Origin: a bacterium
Lineage (GTDB): Bacteria > Myxococcota_A > UBA9160 > UBA4427
Direction: 5' to 3'
DNA: 64,000 nt
NCBI GenBank assembly: GCA_024742285.1
Contig: JANSYR010000023.1
Span: forward strand, 1-64,000
The notes below the pieces were generated by a model. The model saw nothing but the letters and a program-made list of their open reading frames with translations, did not search any database and was not told where the DNA came from. Position numbers and translations under genes: made by a program. Below are positions 1 to 8,304 of this stretch, in pieces; position 1 is the stretch's first letter; each line of letters begins with the position of its first letter.

Positions 1-1
1 C

Positions 2-133
2 CGGTCCTCAGCCATGCGTGCCGAAAGCTTGCGGCCCTGGGTCAAGCACTACAATCATGAGCGACCCCATCGCTCGCTCGGCAAGAAGACGCCTATGCAG
101 CGGCTCAGGGAATACCGTCAACAAGCTGCTTAG
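2..133 (+). pseudogene. IS3/IS481-type transposase (integrase core), C-terminal end only
   Basis: Frame 2 is open from the window edge to a TAG at 131-133 and reads as the last 43 residues of an rve-type integrase. The signature WVKHYNHERPHRSLG followed by KTP matches the W-x-x-x-YN-x-x-RPH-x-x-L-x-x-x-TP pattern near the C-terminus of IS3 and IS481 transposases. The DDE residues would lie to the left of the window, so it cannot be said whether the element is intact. Only 42 bases separate the stop from the convergent yjbQ stop, so any terminal inverted repeat must lie in that gap; none is obvious. Family assignment between IS3 and IS481 is uncertain. Confidence 0.7.
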
Positions 134-175
134 GTCCCACAGCTAGTCGCTCTCGTGCGCGGATGCAGCGCGCGC

Positions 176-586
176 TCAGTCGCCGGTCACGTGGACGACG
201 ACGGTGCGCGGGCCCGGCGCGTCGCGGTGCTCCCAGAGGTAGACCCCCTGCCAGGTGCCGAGGACGAGGCGCCCATCGGCCACGGGGATCGAGAGCGACG
301 TCGCCGTCAGCGCCGACTTCACGTGGGCAGGCATGTCGTCCGGCCCTTCGAGGGTGTGCGTGAAGAGCGCGTCCCCTTCCGGCACCAGGCGTGCGAGCCA
401 GCGCTCGAGGTCCCGCCGCGCCGACGGGTCCGCGTTCTCCTGGATCACGAGGCTCGCCGACGTGTGCTGAACGAAGAGCGTGCAGAGCCCGTCGACGATT
501 CCGGCCCGGTCCACGCGGTCGACGACCTGGTCGGTGAACTCGAAGAGTCCCTGCCCCTTCGGCTGAACCCGGATCCGATCGATCAC
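176..586 (-). CDS. yjbQ: YjbQ-family (UPF0047) protein
   Basis: A 136-residue protein, the normal length for the YjbQ/UPF0047 family, a small trimeric fold found in all domains of life; some members complement thiamine-phosphate synthase loss, but the cellular role is not settled. Family hallmarks seen: the FVQHTSASLVIQENADP stretch, HTLEGPDDMPAH, and the C-terminal GTWQGVYLWEHRD with its conserved Gly-Thr-Trp-Gln-Gly. The start is GTG at 586. The gene ends next to the IS integrase scrap and lies just downstream of the small KOW-like protein gene, with only 18 bases between, so the two may be co-transcribed. Confidence 0.88.
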   Translation of the reverse strand: MIDRIRVQPKGQGLFEFTDQVVDRVDRAGIVDGLCTLFVQHTSASLVIQENADPSARRDLERWLARLVPEGDALFTHTLEGPDDMPAHVKSALTATSLSIPVADGRLVLGTWQGVYLWEHRDAPGPRTVVVHVTGD

Positions 587-604
587 CGATGGCTCGATCC
601 CGAG

Positions 605-883
605 CTAGTCGGAGCGATCGGTCGAGCGTCGCACGTCCGACTGGCTCGACGGCGCGGCGCGGCGTCGTCCGCCGGCGCGAACGGCGCGCAGGGGCTCGAG
701 GTCCGCGACGAGGAACGGGCGGGTCACGCCATTCTCGCCGTCGATGGCGACCTGATGTCCGAGCACCGCCACGCCGTTCGCCTGGGAACTCGGGGCATCG
801 GAAACGGTTCCGCGGGCGCCGGTGTACTCGTGGTTCGGGTTGATCACGCGGACGCGGTCGCCGCGTCGGAACGGGGAGCTCAT
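605..883 (-). CDS. small basic protein with a KOW/SH3-like N-terminus
   Basis: A 92-residue protein when started at the ATG at 883, which has an AGAGG-type ribosome site about 8 bases upstream; a longer reading to 970 adds only low-complexity residues. The first 60 residues (FRRGDRVRVINPNHEYTGARG, then VSDAP and GHQVAIDGENG) look like a small beta-barrel of the KOW/SH3 kind, the fold used by nucleic-acid and ribosome-binding proteins. The tail is rich in Arg and Ser. I do not recognise a named family. It sits between helD and yjbQ in the same orientation. Confidence 0.5.
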   Translation of the reverse strand: MSSPFRRGDRVRVINPNHEYTGARGTVSDAPSSQANGVAVLGHQVAIDGENGVTRPFLVADLEPLRAVRAGGRRRAAPSSQSDVRRSTDRSD

Positions 884-974
884 CGGGGATCCTCTCGGCA
901 CCGAGCGGGGGGACGGACCCGGTGTGGGTCGGAGAGTGTTGCAGATCTCGGTGCGGATCGGGAGTCGCACCGAT

Positions 975-3065
975 TCAGCGGGCGTCGACCTCGCTGACGA
1001 GCGGCGACGGCGTGCCCACGCTCGTCATCCAGAGCTGATGGACGGCGCGGGTGGCCGCGACATGGAGCTGGCGGCGGGAGGCCGGCGTGTCGGGGTAGTT
1101 CTTCGCGTCGACGTCGAGCACGATCACGTAGTCGAACTCGAGGCCCTTCACCTGGGTGACCTCGGTGACCTCGATGCCGGCCTTGAAGGGGAATTCCCCG
1201 TCGCGGATCCGACGCAGGCGCGGAAGCTCCGCCCGGGCGAGCCCCTCGTAGTAGAGGTCGCTGGCGTTCGCGCTCGGCGTGAGCACGGCGACGCTCGCCA
1301 ACGGCTCCGCAGCCATCAGGTCCCGCAGCACGTCCGAAAGGAAGGCGACGCAGGCACCGCGATCGGTCATCCGGAAGAGCTCGACCGGCGGACCGTCGCG
1401 CGTCGTCACGACCTCTTCGTCCTCCTGCAGGTCGCCGAGGAGCGACGTCGCGAACTGCATCACTTGCGCCGAGGAGCGGTAGCTGACCTTGAGCGTCTCG
1501 ATCTCCGCGCCGCCGACGCCGAGCTCGGTGAAGAAGCCCGACCAGCTGGTGAAGCCCGAGTTCTCCATCAGGTGCTGCTGGGTGTCGCCGGAGAGCGTGA
1601 TGCTCGACTCGCGCTCCATGCACTCGAGCAGGACCCGGACCTCGATCGGCGCGAAGTCCTGGACCTCGTCGATCGCGATGTGGCGAAGTCGGAGCGGGCG
1701 CTTGCCGCGCTGGAGGGGGCCCACCCGCCGCTGCCACGCGCGCAGGAGCAGCGCGTCGTCCTCCGCATCGAGGCCTGCGTCGGCTTCCTCGTCGCCGGCC
1801 TGGAACTCCGAGATCGCCTCGAGGCGCCGACGGTTCCAGTCGACGAAGCGATCGAGCTCGCCGTCGCTGAAGGTATCCGGCGCGACCTCGGCGAACACGT
1901 CGCCGAGGAGCGCGCGTTGCGTGAGGACGCTCGCCCAATCGTCCGTCGCCTGCTCGGCGGTCCGCGGACCGGCAACCCGCGCCACCTGCCGTTCGAGCGC
2001 GACGTCGAGGCCCGAGTGGAGCTTGATCCGCTGGACGACCGCCGGCGTGTCGTCCCGTTGCGCCTTGGGAAGTCGTTGGAAGTGGCGCTTGCGTTCCTCG
2101 AGGATCCAGTCGCGATAGGTCGTGATCCGTACACCCTCGAGTCCCAGGGAAGGCAGGACGTGGGCGACGTAGCGAGCCAGCGCGCGCGAGAAGACCACCA
2201 CGAGGGTATCCGGACCGTCGATCCGCTCGTCGGCGTAGGCGAGGTAGGCGATGCGGTGCAGCGCGACCGTCGTCTTGCCCGAGCCGGCGCTTCCGCGGAT
2301 CACCAGGTAGCCGGCCGCCGGTCGTGTGATCAGATCGAACTGGGTCGGGTCGATCAGGCTCGTGATCTCGGGGAGATGTTTGTCGGCCCGGAGCGCCTCG
2401 CCGGTCCGGTCTTCGCCCATGCGTCGGGAGAGATCGAGGGAGTCTTCGTCGTAGCGAAGCGCCGCCGCTTCGCCCCCGGCGAGTCGAGGGGTCCCCATCT
2501 CGTCGCGGCGCCAGCCGGAGGGGGAATCGGGATCCAGGCTGTAGTCCCCTTCCGGCGCCTGGACCCGTTCGAGCACTCCGTCGCGGATGCGCACCATCCG
2601 TCGAGCCAGGACCTCGCCCGAGCGCTCCCGCCCGGAGATCTCCTCGTCGAAGTCCTCGCCCTGCCGGTAGCTGTAGAAGATCTTGCTGATCGGCGCGTCT
2701 CGCCAATCGACGATCCGCAGGCCCTTCTCGAGACAGGTCGTGTGCCCGAGGTAGAGGTCGCGTCTGCGGCCCTCTTCCTCGAGACGCAGGTGCGCGAAGT
2801 ACGGGGACGCTGCATCGACCTGGACGGCCTGCCCCGCACGACGCAGCTGGTTCAGAATCGCCGACTGGTTGTGGTACTGCTCGGTGAGGGCCGAGAGATC
2901 CTTGTTCTCGTCGCCCGAGAGCAGCCGTTCCCGGATCCGCTCGAGCTCCTTCACGATGGGCGCTTCACTCGCGGTCTTCGCGGGCGGGAGCTCGGCGAGC
3001 CGGCGCGAGACGTCCTCGAGCGCTTCGAGCTCCTCTCGAACGACCTGATCCGGCCGATCGTCCAT
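975..3065 (-). CDS. HelD-like UvrD/Rep-family ATPase
   Basis: A 696-residue superfamily 1 ATPase. The N-terminal 100 residues are a charged coiled coil, followed by the YFAHLRLEEEGRRRDLYLG and IVDWRDAPISKIFY motifs typical of HelD, the motor that releases and recycles stalled RNA polymerase; DNA-helicase-IV-like relatives share this layout. Walker A (GSAGSGKTTVALHR) is near residues 258-271, a DEVQDF Walker B follows, then SGDTQQH and VTQVKGLEFDYVI helicase motifs. The start at 3065 is preferred over 3092 because a GGGGGG ribosome site precedes it. A sigma70-like promoter about 110 bases upstream suggests independent expression from the channel cassette. Confidence 0.85.
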   Translation of the reverse strand: MDDRPDQVVREELEALEDVSRRLAELPPAKTASEAPIVKELERIRERLLSGDENKDLSALTEQYHNQSAILNQLRRAGQAVQVDAASPYFAHLRLEEEGRRRDLYLGHTTCLEKGLRIVDWRDAPISKIFYSYRQGEDFDEEISGRERSGEVLARRMVRIRDGVLERVQAPEGDYSLDPDSPSGWRRDEMGTPRLAGGEAAALRYDEDSLDLSRRMGEDRTGEALRADKHLPEITSLIDPTQFDLITRPAAGYLVIRGSAGSGKTTVALHRIAYLAYADERIDGPDTLVVVFSRALARYVAHVLPSLGLEGVRITTYRDWILEERKRHFQRLPKAQRDDTPAVVQRIKLHSGLDVALERQVARVAGPRTAEQATDDWASVLTQRALLGDVFAEVAPDTFSDGELDRFVDWNRRRLEAISEFQAGDEEADAGLDAEDDALLLRAWQRRVGPLQRGKRPLRLRHIAIDEVQDFAPIEVRVLLECMERESSITLSGDTQQHLMENSGFTSWSGFFTELGVGGAEIETLKVSYRSSAQVMQFATSLLGDLQEDEEVVTTRDGPPVELFRMTDRGACVAFLSDVLRDLMAAEPLASVAVLTPSANASDLYYEGLARAELPRLRRIRDGEFPFKAGIEVTEVTQVKGLEFDYVIVLDVDAKNYPDTPASRRQLHVAATRAVHQLWMTSVGTPSPLVSEVDAR

Positions 3066-3173
3066 CGCTGGCTGCCCCCCTGCCTCGCGCATCGCGCGCC
3101 ACCCCTGGCACGCGGGTCGCCCCGGGGAACGGCATCCGCGCTCCGCACGAGGCCGCCGCGAGGCGGTCTCTGT

Positions 3174-3202
3174 TTATACGCGCTTTTGCGGGGACTGCCT
3201 AG
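3174..3202 (-). promoter_or_regulatory. sigma70-like promoter for the helD-like gene
   Basis: On the minus strand a TAGGCA -35 box (4 of 6 matches) lies exactly 17 bases before a TATAAA -10 box (5 of 6 matches). The predicted start of transcription is about 100 bases before the ATG at 3065. It falls in the locally AT-rich stretch of the 186-base gap after the ExbD-like gene. Confidence 0.55.
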
Positions 3203-3251
3203 CCTGAAAGAGGTGGCGCTCAGTCGGCCGCAGCGGGGACACGGCGGCTCG

Positions 3252-4235
3252 TCAATCGACGAGGATGTCGCGCTGCTCCGGCGGCCGGACGCCGAACTTC
3301 AGGGGGGTCCGATACTCGGCATCGGCGGTGTAGCCGATCCATCCGCCGCCCAGTCCGGCGGCCTCGGTCGCCTGTCGCGCGGTTCCGTAGGCCTCGAAGC
3401 TGTCGTTCCAGACGTGGAACTTCACGAAGTCCCGCCCGGGAACGCGTCGGGCGAGCCATCGCCGCCAGGCTTCGCTCGTCGTCAGGCCGGTCGGATCGAT
3501 TCCGCGCTCCGCAGGCGGCCAGTCGAGCCGGACCCAGGAAGGCGTGCCCGGCTCCAGGAGCCAGCGGAATCCGTCGCTTCCGATCCGGCGCTTGCGCAGG
3601 TAGAGCGCTGCGGACTCGAACTCGTCGAGGCGGAAGCTCGCGCCGGATTCCTCGATCTTGAGCAGTCGACCCAGCGCGTTCTGCCCTGCCTCGAAGAGCG
3701 CCTTGCGATCGACGGGGAAGATCCGGCCGTGACGGACGAGCACCCAGGATTCGAGTCCGCGCTCGACCCGCGGATCCGGCAGGCGGGCCACCCGCTCCTT
3801 CGAAACGGACCGAAGGGCATCCTCCCGGACCCGCTGGTCGTCGAGGGCGCGCTGCGTCTCCGCGTTCTCGCGTCGGATCGACGAGAGCAGGCGGAAGCGG
3901 GCTTCGATCTCCTCTGGCGGGGCCCCGAGCTCCGGATCGAACTCGTCGAGCGCCTCCAGGATCTCCTCGGCGACGGCGAGCCCCTCGTCGTCGGACGGGA
4001 TTCCCCGGGCCTCGAGGGCGGCGCTCCGTGCGTCGAGCGCAGCGCGGCGCCCGGGGATCGTGGCCACGAACTCGCGCTCGGCCTCGAACTGCTCCGCGCG
4101 CCGCTGGAGCACCCGGTCGAGGGCACCGCCGAGCTCGATCTGCGTCAGCGCGAGCACGATCACCAGGATGCCGACCACGTTGGACAGGGTGTCGACCAGG
4201 GGCCCCAGGTTGTCCGCCACGGTACGACGTTTCAC
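3252..4235 (-). CDS. ExbD/TolR-like stator subunit, protonatable-Asp version
   Basis: A 327-residue protein with one N-terminal membrane segment (about residues 13-31) and a large periplasmic part. PLVDTLSNVVGILVIVLAL places Asp15 where ExbD, TolR and MotB carry the essential proton-binding Asp. Residues 35-130 look helical and coiled-coil-like; the C-terminal half has the WVLVRHGRIFPVD and FVKFHVWNDSFEAYG stretches, which resemble matching stretches in the gene upstream, so the two are paralogues. The family is usually about 140 residues, so the extra domain is large. The GTG start at 4235 overlaps the upstream stop by 4 bases. A Zn-ribbon ExbB-like protein is encoded two genes upstream. Substrate or force target is unknown. 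Confidence 0.7.
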   Translation of the reverse strand: MKRRTVADNLGPLVDTLSNVVGILVIVLALTQIELGGALDRVLQRRAEQFEAEREFVATIPGRRAALDARSAALEARGIPSDDEGLAVAEEILEALDEFDPELGAPPEEIEARFRLLSSIRRENAETQRALDDQRVREDALRSVSKERVARLPDPRVERGLESWVLVRHGRIFPVDRKALFEAGQNALGRLLKIEESGASFRLDEFESAALYLRKRRIGSDGFRWLLEPGTPSWVRLDWPPAERGIDPTGLTTSEAWRRWLARRVPGRDFVKFHVWNDSFEAYGTARQATEAAGLGGGWIGYTADAEYRTPLKFGVRPPEQRDILVD

Positions 4236-5005
4236 CGGCTGGCCTCCGCCCGGCGAAGCAGGCGCCAGTCGAGCTCGCCGTCGCCCGGCAGCGGGAGCCG
4301 GGCCACGCGGATGCCCGCCTTCGCAGCCACGCGATGCACCGTCCTCGACGAGGGGATCCCGTCCGGTCGCACGAGCAGCACGAGCAGCGCGGACGGCTCC
4401 GCGCGCACCCGCCGCAGGTAGCGCCCGAGGTCCCCCTCCATCGCGATCGCCTCGTTCGGCACGAAGTAGCGGAAGTCGTCGCTGACGCGGAGCGCGGTGA
4501 TGCCCGCCTCGTCGCACTCGATGAAGAAGGGCTGCCAGCGCGCGGAGAGGTCGGTCGGATCGATCAGGATCGGCAGGGTCTCGCGTCTCGATTCGAGGAC
4601 CGCCAGCGTCGTCGCGACGTCCCCCTGCTCGTCCGCCAGGTGCTCGGCCTCCGTTCGCGCTTCCACGAGCGCCTCTTCGATGGCGCGGGCGCGCCCGGCC
4701 GCTCGCAGCCGTGCGACGATCTCGTCGAGCTCCGCGTCCGCCGGGAGACCGAGGGCCGGGAGCGCGGCGTCGACCGCCGCCCACCGCTCGAGCGCACGTT
4801 CCGCCCGGGCGAGCTCGACTTCGAAGCGCGCCCGCTCGCGAGCGAGTTCGGAGCGCCGCTCGCCGTCCTCGACGTCCGCTGTCCGGGTCGTGTCGACCGC
4901 GGCCAGGGCCATCACCGCGAGCAGGACGATGAGCGCGCCGATCGTGCACGCGAGGACGCTCATGAACGGAAAGAGCGCCGACGGCAGTCCCTCCCGCCGC
5001 GCCAT
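4232..5005 (-). CDS. ExbD/TolR-like paralogue lacking the membrane Asp
   Basis: A 257-residue protein with one N-terminal membrane helix (about residues 12-34), then a charged coiled-coil-like region (45-130) and a folded C-terminal domain (PFFIECDEAGITAL, LLVLLVRPDG). Aligned with its neighbour at the shared Pro and Gly, the position of the catalytic Asp is Ser16 here (FPFMSVLACTIGALIVLL), so this copy should not carry protons. It is translationally coupled to the next gene (GTGA overlap) and follows the ExbB-like gene by 3 bases. This arrangement suggests a heterodimeric stator with a single active Asp; that is inference. Confidence 0.65.
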   Translation of the reverse strand: MARREGLPSALFPFMSVLACTIGALIVLLAVMALAAVDTTRTADVEDGERRSELARERARFEVELARAERALERWAAVDAALPALGLPADAELDEIVARLRAAGRARAIEEALVEARTEAEHLADEQGDVATTLAVLESRRETLPILIDPTDLSARWQPFFIECDEAGITALRVSDDFRYFVPNEAIAMEGDLGRYLRRVRAEPSALLVLLVRPDGIPSSRTVHRVAAKAGIRVARLPLPGDGELDWRLLRRAEASR

Positions 5006-5008
5006 CGG

Positions 5009-5995
5009 CTAGTCGCCCGCTCCGCGGCCGGCAGCACCGACGTGATCGAGGAGCTTCGTCGCGAGGGCCGCGATCGCCGCGTCGTCCGCCCCGTTCTCCC
5101 GAAGCCGCGGCACCAGCCACTCCGCGCAGTAGTCGTCGACGGCGCCGACGAGTCCCTCTTCCATGCGCTGGACGATGCTCGCCGGGAACATGATGACGAT
5201 GCTCAACACGAGGGCCAGCAGGGTCGTGTCGAAGGCGACGCCGAGCCCGCCGGTGACGGAGCCGATCGAGGTCTTGAGCCCGTCGAGACTCGCGGCGGCT
5301 TCGAGGCTCTCGGAGAAGCCCCCGACCGCCGCGCCGAGGCCGAGGACCGTGCCGATGAATCCGAGGGTCGGGACGGCCCACACGAAGACGCGGACGAGCG
5401 CGTAGCTCGCGTCGACCCGCCCTTCGTCCGCCGCGGACTCGGCGGACAGGAACTCGAGGACGGCCGAGACCCGCGGCCGGACCTCGAATTGCCGGAGCGC
5501 CCGGTCGAGGCGGGCGACGAGGAAGCCCTCGGCGGCCGCGCCGGCACGGGTGGTGAGCTCCCGCCGCAGGTCCCCTGCGCGGTCGGGCCGGATCCCGCGC
5601 TCGGACTCCGCTGCGAAGAGGTCGACGTCGAGGATCCTCGCCTCCGACTGCAGCCGGGCCCAGCGGGCGCCGATCAGGAGCAGCGCCCAGGCGGAGGCGC
5701 CGGTGATCAGGACCGGAACGAAGCCGCGCTCGAGGAAGAGTTCCCCGACCCGGCCCGTCGGGACGACCTGCAGCAGGCCGTAGAAGACCCCGGTGAAGAC
5801 GATCGCCCCGACCGCCGGCGGCCAGTCCGGTCCCTCACCGGGGGCGCGACGCGGGCGCAGACGGCTCGCGCCGGAGGCGCCCGCTTCGAGCTCCGACGCC
5901 AAACAGGATTGTCCGCAGTGCGTACAACGGAATACCCCGTGCTCGCCGGAAGACTCGAGCGCGGGTCGATCACAATGCGGACAGGGCCGGGACAT
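5009..5995 (-). CDS. MotA/TolQ/ExbB-family channel protein with N-terminal zinc ribbon
   Basis: A 328-residue inner-membrane protein. Residues 1-30 hold a zinc ribbon (Cys5-x2-Cys8 and Cys24-x2-Cys27). Four hydrophobic segments follow near residues 58-78, 90-110, 200-230 and 258-285. The last two form the MotA/TolQ/ExbB domain: GFIGTVLGLGAAVGGFSE, then GGLGVAFDTTLLALVLSIV with the conserved Thr pair in the fourth helix. Such proteins form pentamers that drive ExbD-like dimers with ion flow. The start at 5995 has a GGAGGCGAG ribosome site directly upstream. It is the first gene of a three-gene unit with two ExbD-like genes. The zinc ribbon is not a normal part of ExbB or TolQ. Confidence 0.75.
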   Translation of the reverse strand: MSRPCPHCDRPALESSGEHGVFRCTHCGQSCLASELEAGASGASRLRPRRAPGEGPDWPPAVGAIVFTGVFYGLLQVVPTGRVGELFLERGFVPVLITGASAWALLLIGARWARLQSEARILDVDLFAAESERGIRPDRAGDLRRELTTRAGAAAEGFLVARLDRALRQFEVRPRVSAVLEFLSAESAADEGRVDASYALVRVFVWAVPTLGFIGTVLGLGAAVGGFSESLEAAASLDGLKTSIGSVTGGLGVAFDTTLLALVLSIVIMFPASIVQRMEEGLVGAVDDYCAEWLVPRLRENGADDAAIAALATKLLDHVGAAGRGAGD

Positions 5996-6095
5996 CTCGC
6001 CTCCACCAACTCGCGGATAAGACTAGGCCCTCCCCGACGCGGCCGCCGCGATCGGGACCCCGACGCCGATCGGGCGTCGCGCTAGCCTGCGCCCG

Positions 6096-7379
6096 ATGCC
6101 CCGCTCCGACGTGCCCACCCGCGCCCAGCTCACGCGGATCCTGGACCTCCCCTCCAATGCGAGCGAAGCGTCGATCGGGGTCGCTCTCGATCGACTGCTG
6201 GCCGCCCTGCGCGCGCGACGCGAAGCGGACGAGACCGAGGGGCCCGAGCGACGGCGCCTCGACGAGGAGATCGCGCGGCTCGAGGCAGCGAGACCGATTG
6301 CCCGCGCCGTCGGAACGCCGGACCGCCTCCCCCTGATCGGTGCGCTGCTCGGAACGATCGCGGGCCTCGCCGCGCTCTTCTTCTACTCCGGCGGACCCGA
6401 CGACACTCGAGCGCCCCTACGCACTACGCTCGCGCTCTCGCAGAAGCCGAGGCTCGAGCTCGAAGGTCCGCTGCCGGCCGCGACCCTCCGGATCTACGAC
6501 GCGGACCGCACGCGCATCGTCGCCGAGATGCGCGCCGAGGGCGCCGTCCACGAGCTCGACCGCGGACGCTTCGCCCTCGAAGTGACGCGCCCGGACTGTC
6601 CCGACGCCTGGACGCGATCCGTCTACTTCGGACCCGGGACCGTCCACCGCTTCGCGCCGACGCTGTGTACCGGCGAAGGTCGACTGATCGTCCGGGCCAA
6701 CGTGCCCGATGCCGAGGTGAAGATCGACGGCGCCCCGTTCGGAGCGCCGGGCGACGTCGCACACACGCTCTCGGTCGGCGAGCACGAGGTCGTCGTCGAG
6801 CGGGACGGGTTCCGTCGCTGGGTCGAGCGAGTCCGTATCCGACCGGAGGCCCGCGTCGAACTGACGGCCCTCCTGTTGCCGGAGCGCGAACCGGCACTCC
6901 GTGCGCGAAGGCTCGATCTCGGCTTCGACGCGAAGGCGCTCGCGCCGCCGCCTCCTCGGGCCCCGACCCCGTTCGACATGGGGGATCTCGCGGAGTCGAT
7001 CGCGCCGGACACCCGACGTCCCGTGACCCGGCTGCTCGAACGCGAGGGGCTCGGCGGGCTGCCGGACGGAGGCTCCACTGCCTGGCACGACCGCGTCCGA
7101 CGGGAGTTCCTGAACCGCTTCGACAGCGACGCGTCGGGTCGGATCGATCGCTTCGAGGAGAGCGAGTCGATCTCCTGTACCTGGTGGCGGGAGACCGAGC
7201 AGAGCTTCGACGAGGGAGGCCTCGGCCTCTCGATGGCGCGCTACTACGGATTCGACGGCAGCGAATGGCATCCGGGCGCCCTCGGCTTCGAGCGCAGCGT
7301 CCGGGGCGTCGCCTACGAGCGGATGCGCGGCTGCGGACTCCAGGCGCAGGCGACGGGCATGGCGAAAGCCCGGATCTAG
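6096..7379 (+). CDS. membrane-anchored PEGA-domain protein with one EF-hand
   Basis: A 427-residue protein divergent from the channel cassette. Residues 1-75 are a charged helical cytoplasmic part, 78-98 a membrane helix, and the rest would be periplasmic. Residues 195-262 fit a PEGA surface domain (VPDAEVKIDGAPFGAPG, then GEHEVVVERDGFRRW). Near the C-terminus Asp343 to Glu354 (DSDASGRIDRFE) is a complete canonical EF-hand loop, so calcium binding is likely. Cys169, Cys191, Cys361 and Cys401 could form disulfides. The ATG at 6096 lies 100 bases from the divergent ExbB-like start, which hints at shared control. Function not recognised. Confidence 0.6.
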   Translation: MPRSDVPTRAQLTRILDLPSNASEASIGVALDRLLAALRARREADETEGPERRRLDEEIARLEAARPIARAVGTPDRLPLIGALLGTIAGLAALFFYSGGPDDTRAPLRTTLALSQKPRLELEGPLPAATLRIYDADRTRIVAEMRAEGAVHELDRGRFALEVTRPDCPDAWTRSVYFGPGTVHRFAPTLCTGEGRLIVRANVPDAEVKIDGAPFGAPGDVAHTLSVGEHEVVVERDGFRRWVERVRIRPEARVELTALLLPEREPALRARRLDLGFDAKALAPPPPRAPTPFDMGDLAESIAPDTRRPVTRLLEREGLGGLPDGGSTAWHDRVRREFLNRFDSDASGRIDRFEESESISCTWWRETEQSFDEGGLGLSMARYYGFDGSEWHPGALGFERSVRGVAYERMRGCGLQAQATGMAKARI

Positions 7380-7547
7380 GGGGAAACCCCGAAGGCTTCG
7401 TCATGAACCCCGTAAACCCTCGGCATTCCTACCGAAAATCTGCTCGTTTCCCCCGATACCGTGAAATCCCGGGATCCCTACCTTGAAACTCCCGATTCGA
7501 TGGTTTTCAAGAGATCCAGTGCGTAAGGATCGATCAAGGGGGGAATC

Positions 7548-8189
7548 ATGGTCAGTATCGTGGTGGCAGACGATCACAAGATCGTCCGAGAAGGACTCAT
7601 CCGTTTGCTGGAGGCGCGGGAAGACTTCACCGTGGTCGGTGAAGCCGCGAACGGCGAGGAAGCGGTCCAGCTCGTCATGGAGAAGCGACCCGACATCGTC
7701 CTGATGGACATCAACATGCCCAAGCTCTCGGGCATCGACGCGACGCGGCAGCTCGGAAAGGCCGGCTGCCAGTCGAAGATCCTCGTGCTCTCGATGCACG
7801 AGAGTCGTGCCTACGTCGAGGAAGTGCTCCGCGCGGGCGCTTCCGGCTACGTCGTCAAGAACTCCGCTTCGAAGGACGTGCACAACGCGATCGATGCGGT
7901 GCGCGCCGGGGCCTCGTACCTGTCGCCGGCGATCACCCAGCAGGTGGTCGACGCGATCGCGCGACCGGGGGATGCGGGACCGTCCGGGGTCTCGATGCTC
8001 ACCGAGCGCGAGCGCGAGGTCCTGAAGCTCATCGCCGAGGGGCTTTCCTCGAAGGAGATCGCTTCCGACCTGGGCGTGTCGCTCAAGACGATCGACTCGC
8101 ACCGCTCCAACCTCATGGAGAAGCTCGACATCCACAAGGTCTCCGGGCTGGTTCGCTTCGCGATCCGCGCGGGTCTCGTCGAGCCGTAG
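7548..8189 (+). CDS. orphan NarL/FixJ-type response regulator
   Basis: A 213-residue two-domain regulator. The receiver domain has the acidic pair in VVADDH, the phosphoacceptor Asp in IVLMDINMPKLSG, and the Thr/Ser-Lys end (SGYVVKNSAS). The output domain is a LuxR helix-turn-helix (TEREREVLKLIAEGLSSKEIA, then VSLKTIDSHRSNLMEKL). It should bind DNA as a dimer when phosphorylated. A strong AGGGGGGA ribosome site precedes the ATG. No histidine kinase is encoded nearby, so its partner is elsewhere. A hairpin terminator follows the gene. Confidence 0.9.
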   Translation: MVSIVVADDHKIVREGLIRLLEAREDFTVVGEAANGEEAVQLVMEKRPDIVLMDINMPKLSGIDATRQLGKAGCQSKILVLSMHESRAYVEEVLRAGASGYVVKNSASKDVHNAIDAVRAGASYLSPAITQQVVDAIARPGDAGPSGVSMLTEREREVLKLIAEGLSSKEIASDLGVSLKTIDSHRSNLMEKLDIHKVSGLVRFAIRAGLVEP

Positions 8190-8240
8190 GTCGAAGCAGA
8201 CCGTCTCTCGACGCGGTGTCGAATCACGCCGCGCGAGCGA

Positions 8241-8277
8241 GAAGCCCGTCCCCGGCCCCGGCCGAGGGCGGGCTTCC
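8241..8277 (+). terminator. hairpin terminator after the response regulator
   Basis: An 11-bp stem (GAAGCCCGTCC against GGGCGGGCTTC, one G-T style mismatch) with a C-rich loop, followed by CGTCGTTTCGG. It sits between the converging response-regulator and OmpA-like genes and may serve both strands. The T-run is weak. Confidence 0.5.
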
Positions 8278-8304
8278 GTCGTTTCGGGGTCCGGGGAGAT
8301 CGGC

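Noticed and set aside
822-4421. 1199-residue open frame on the plus strand antisense to helD and the channel genes
   Set aside because: High-GC shadow frame: low-complexity Arg/Glu/Ala-rich translation, no domain, while the opposite strand encodes clear motifs.
3252-5995. Zorya-type defence system
   Set aside because: ZorA/ZorB resemble a MotA-like channel plus stator, but no ZorC/ZorD or ZorE is next to the cassette, there are two stators, and ZorA's long cytoplasmic tail is missing.
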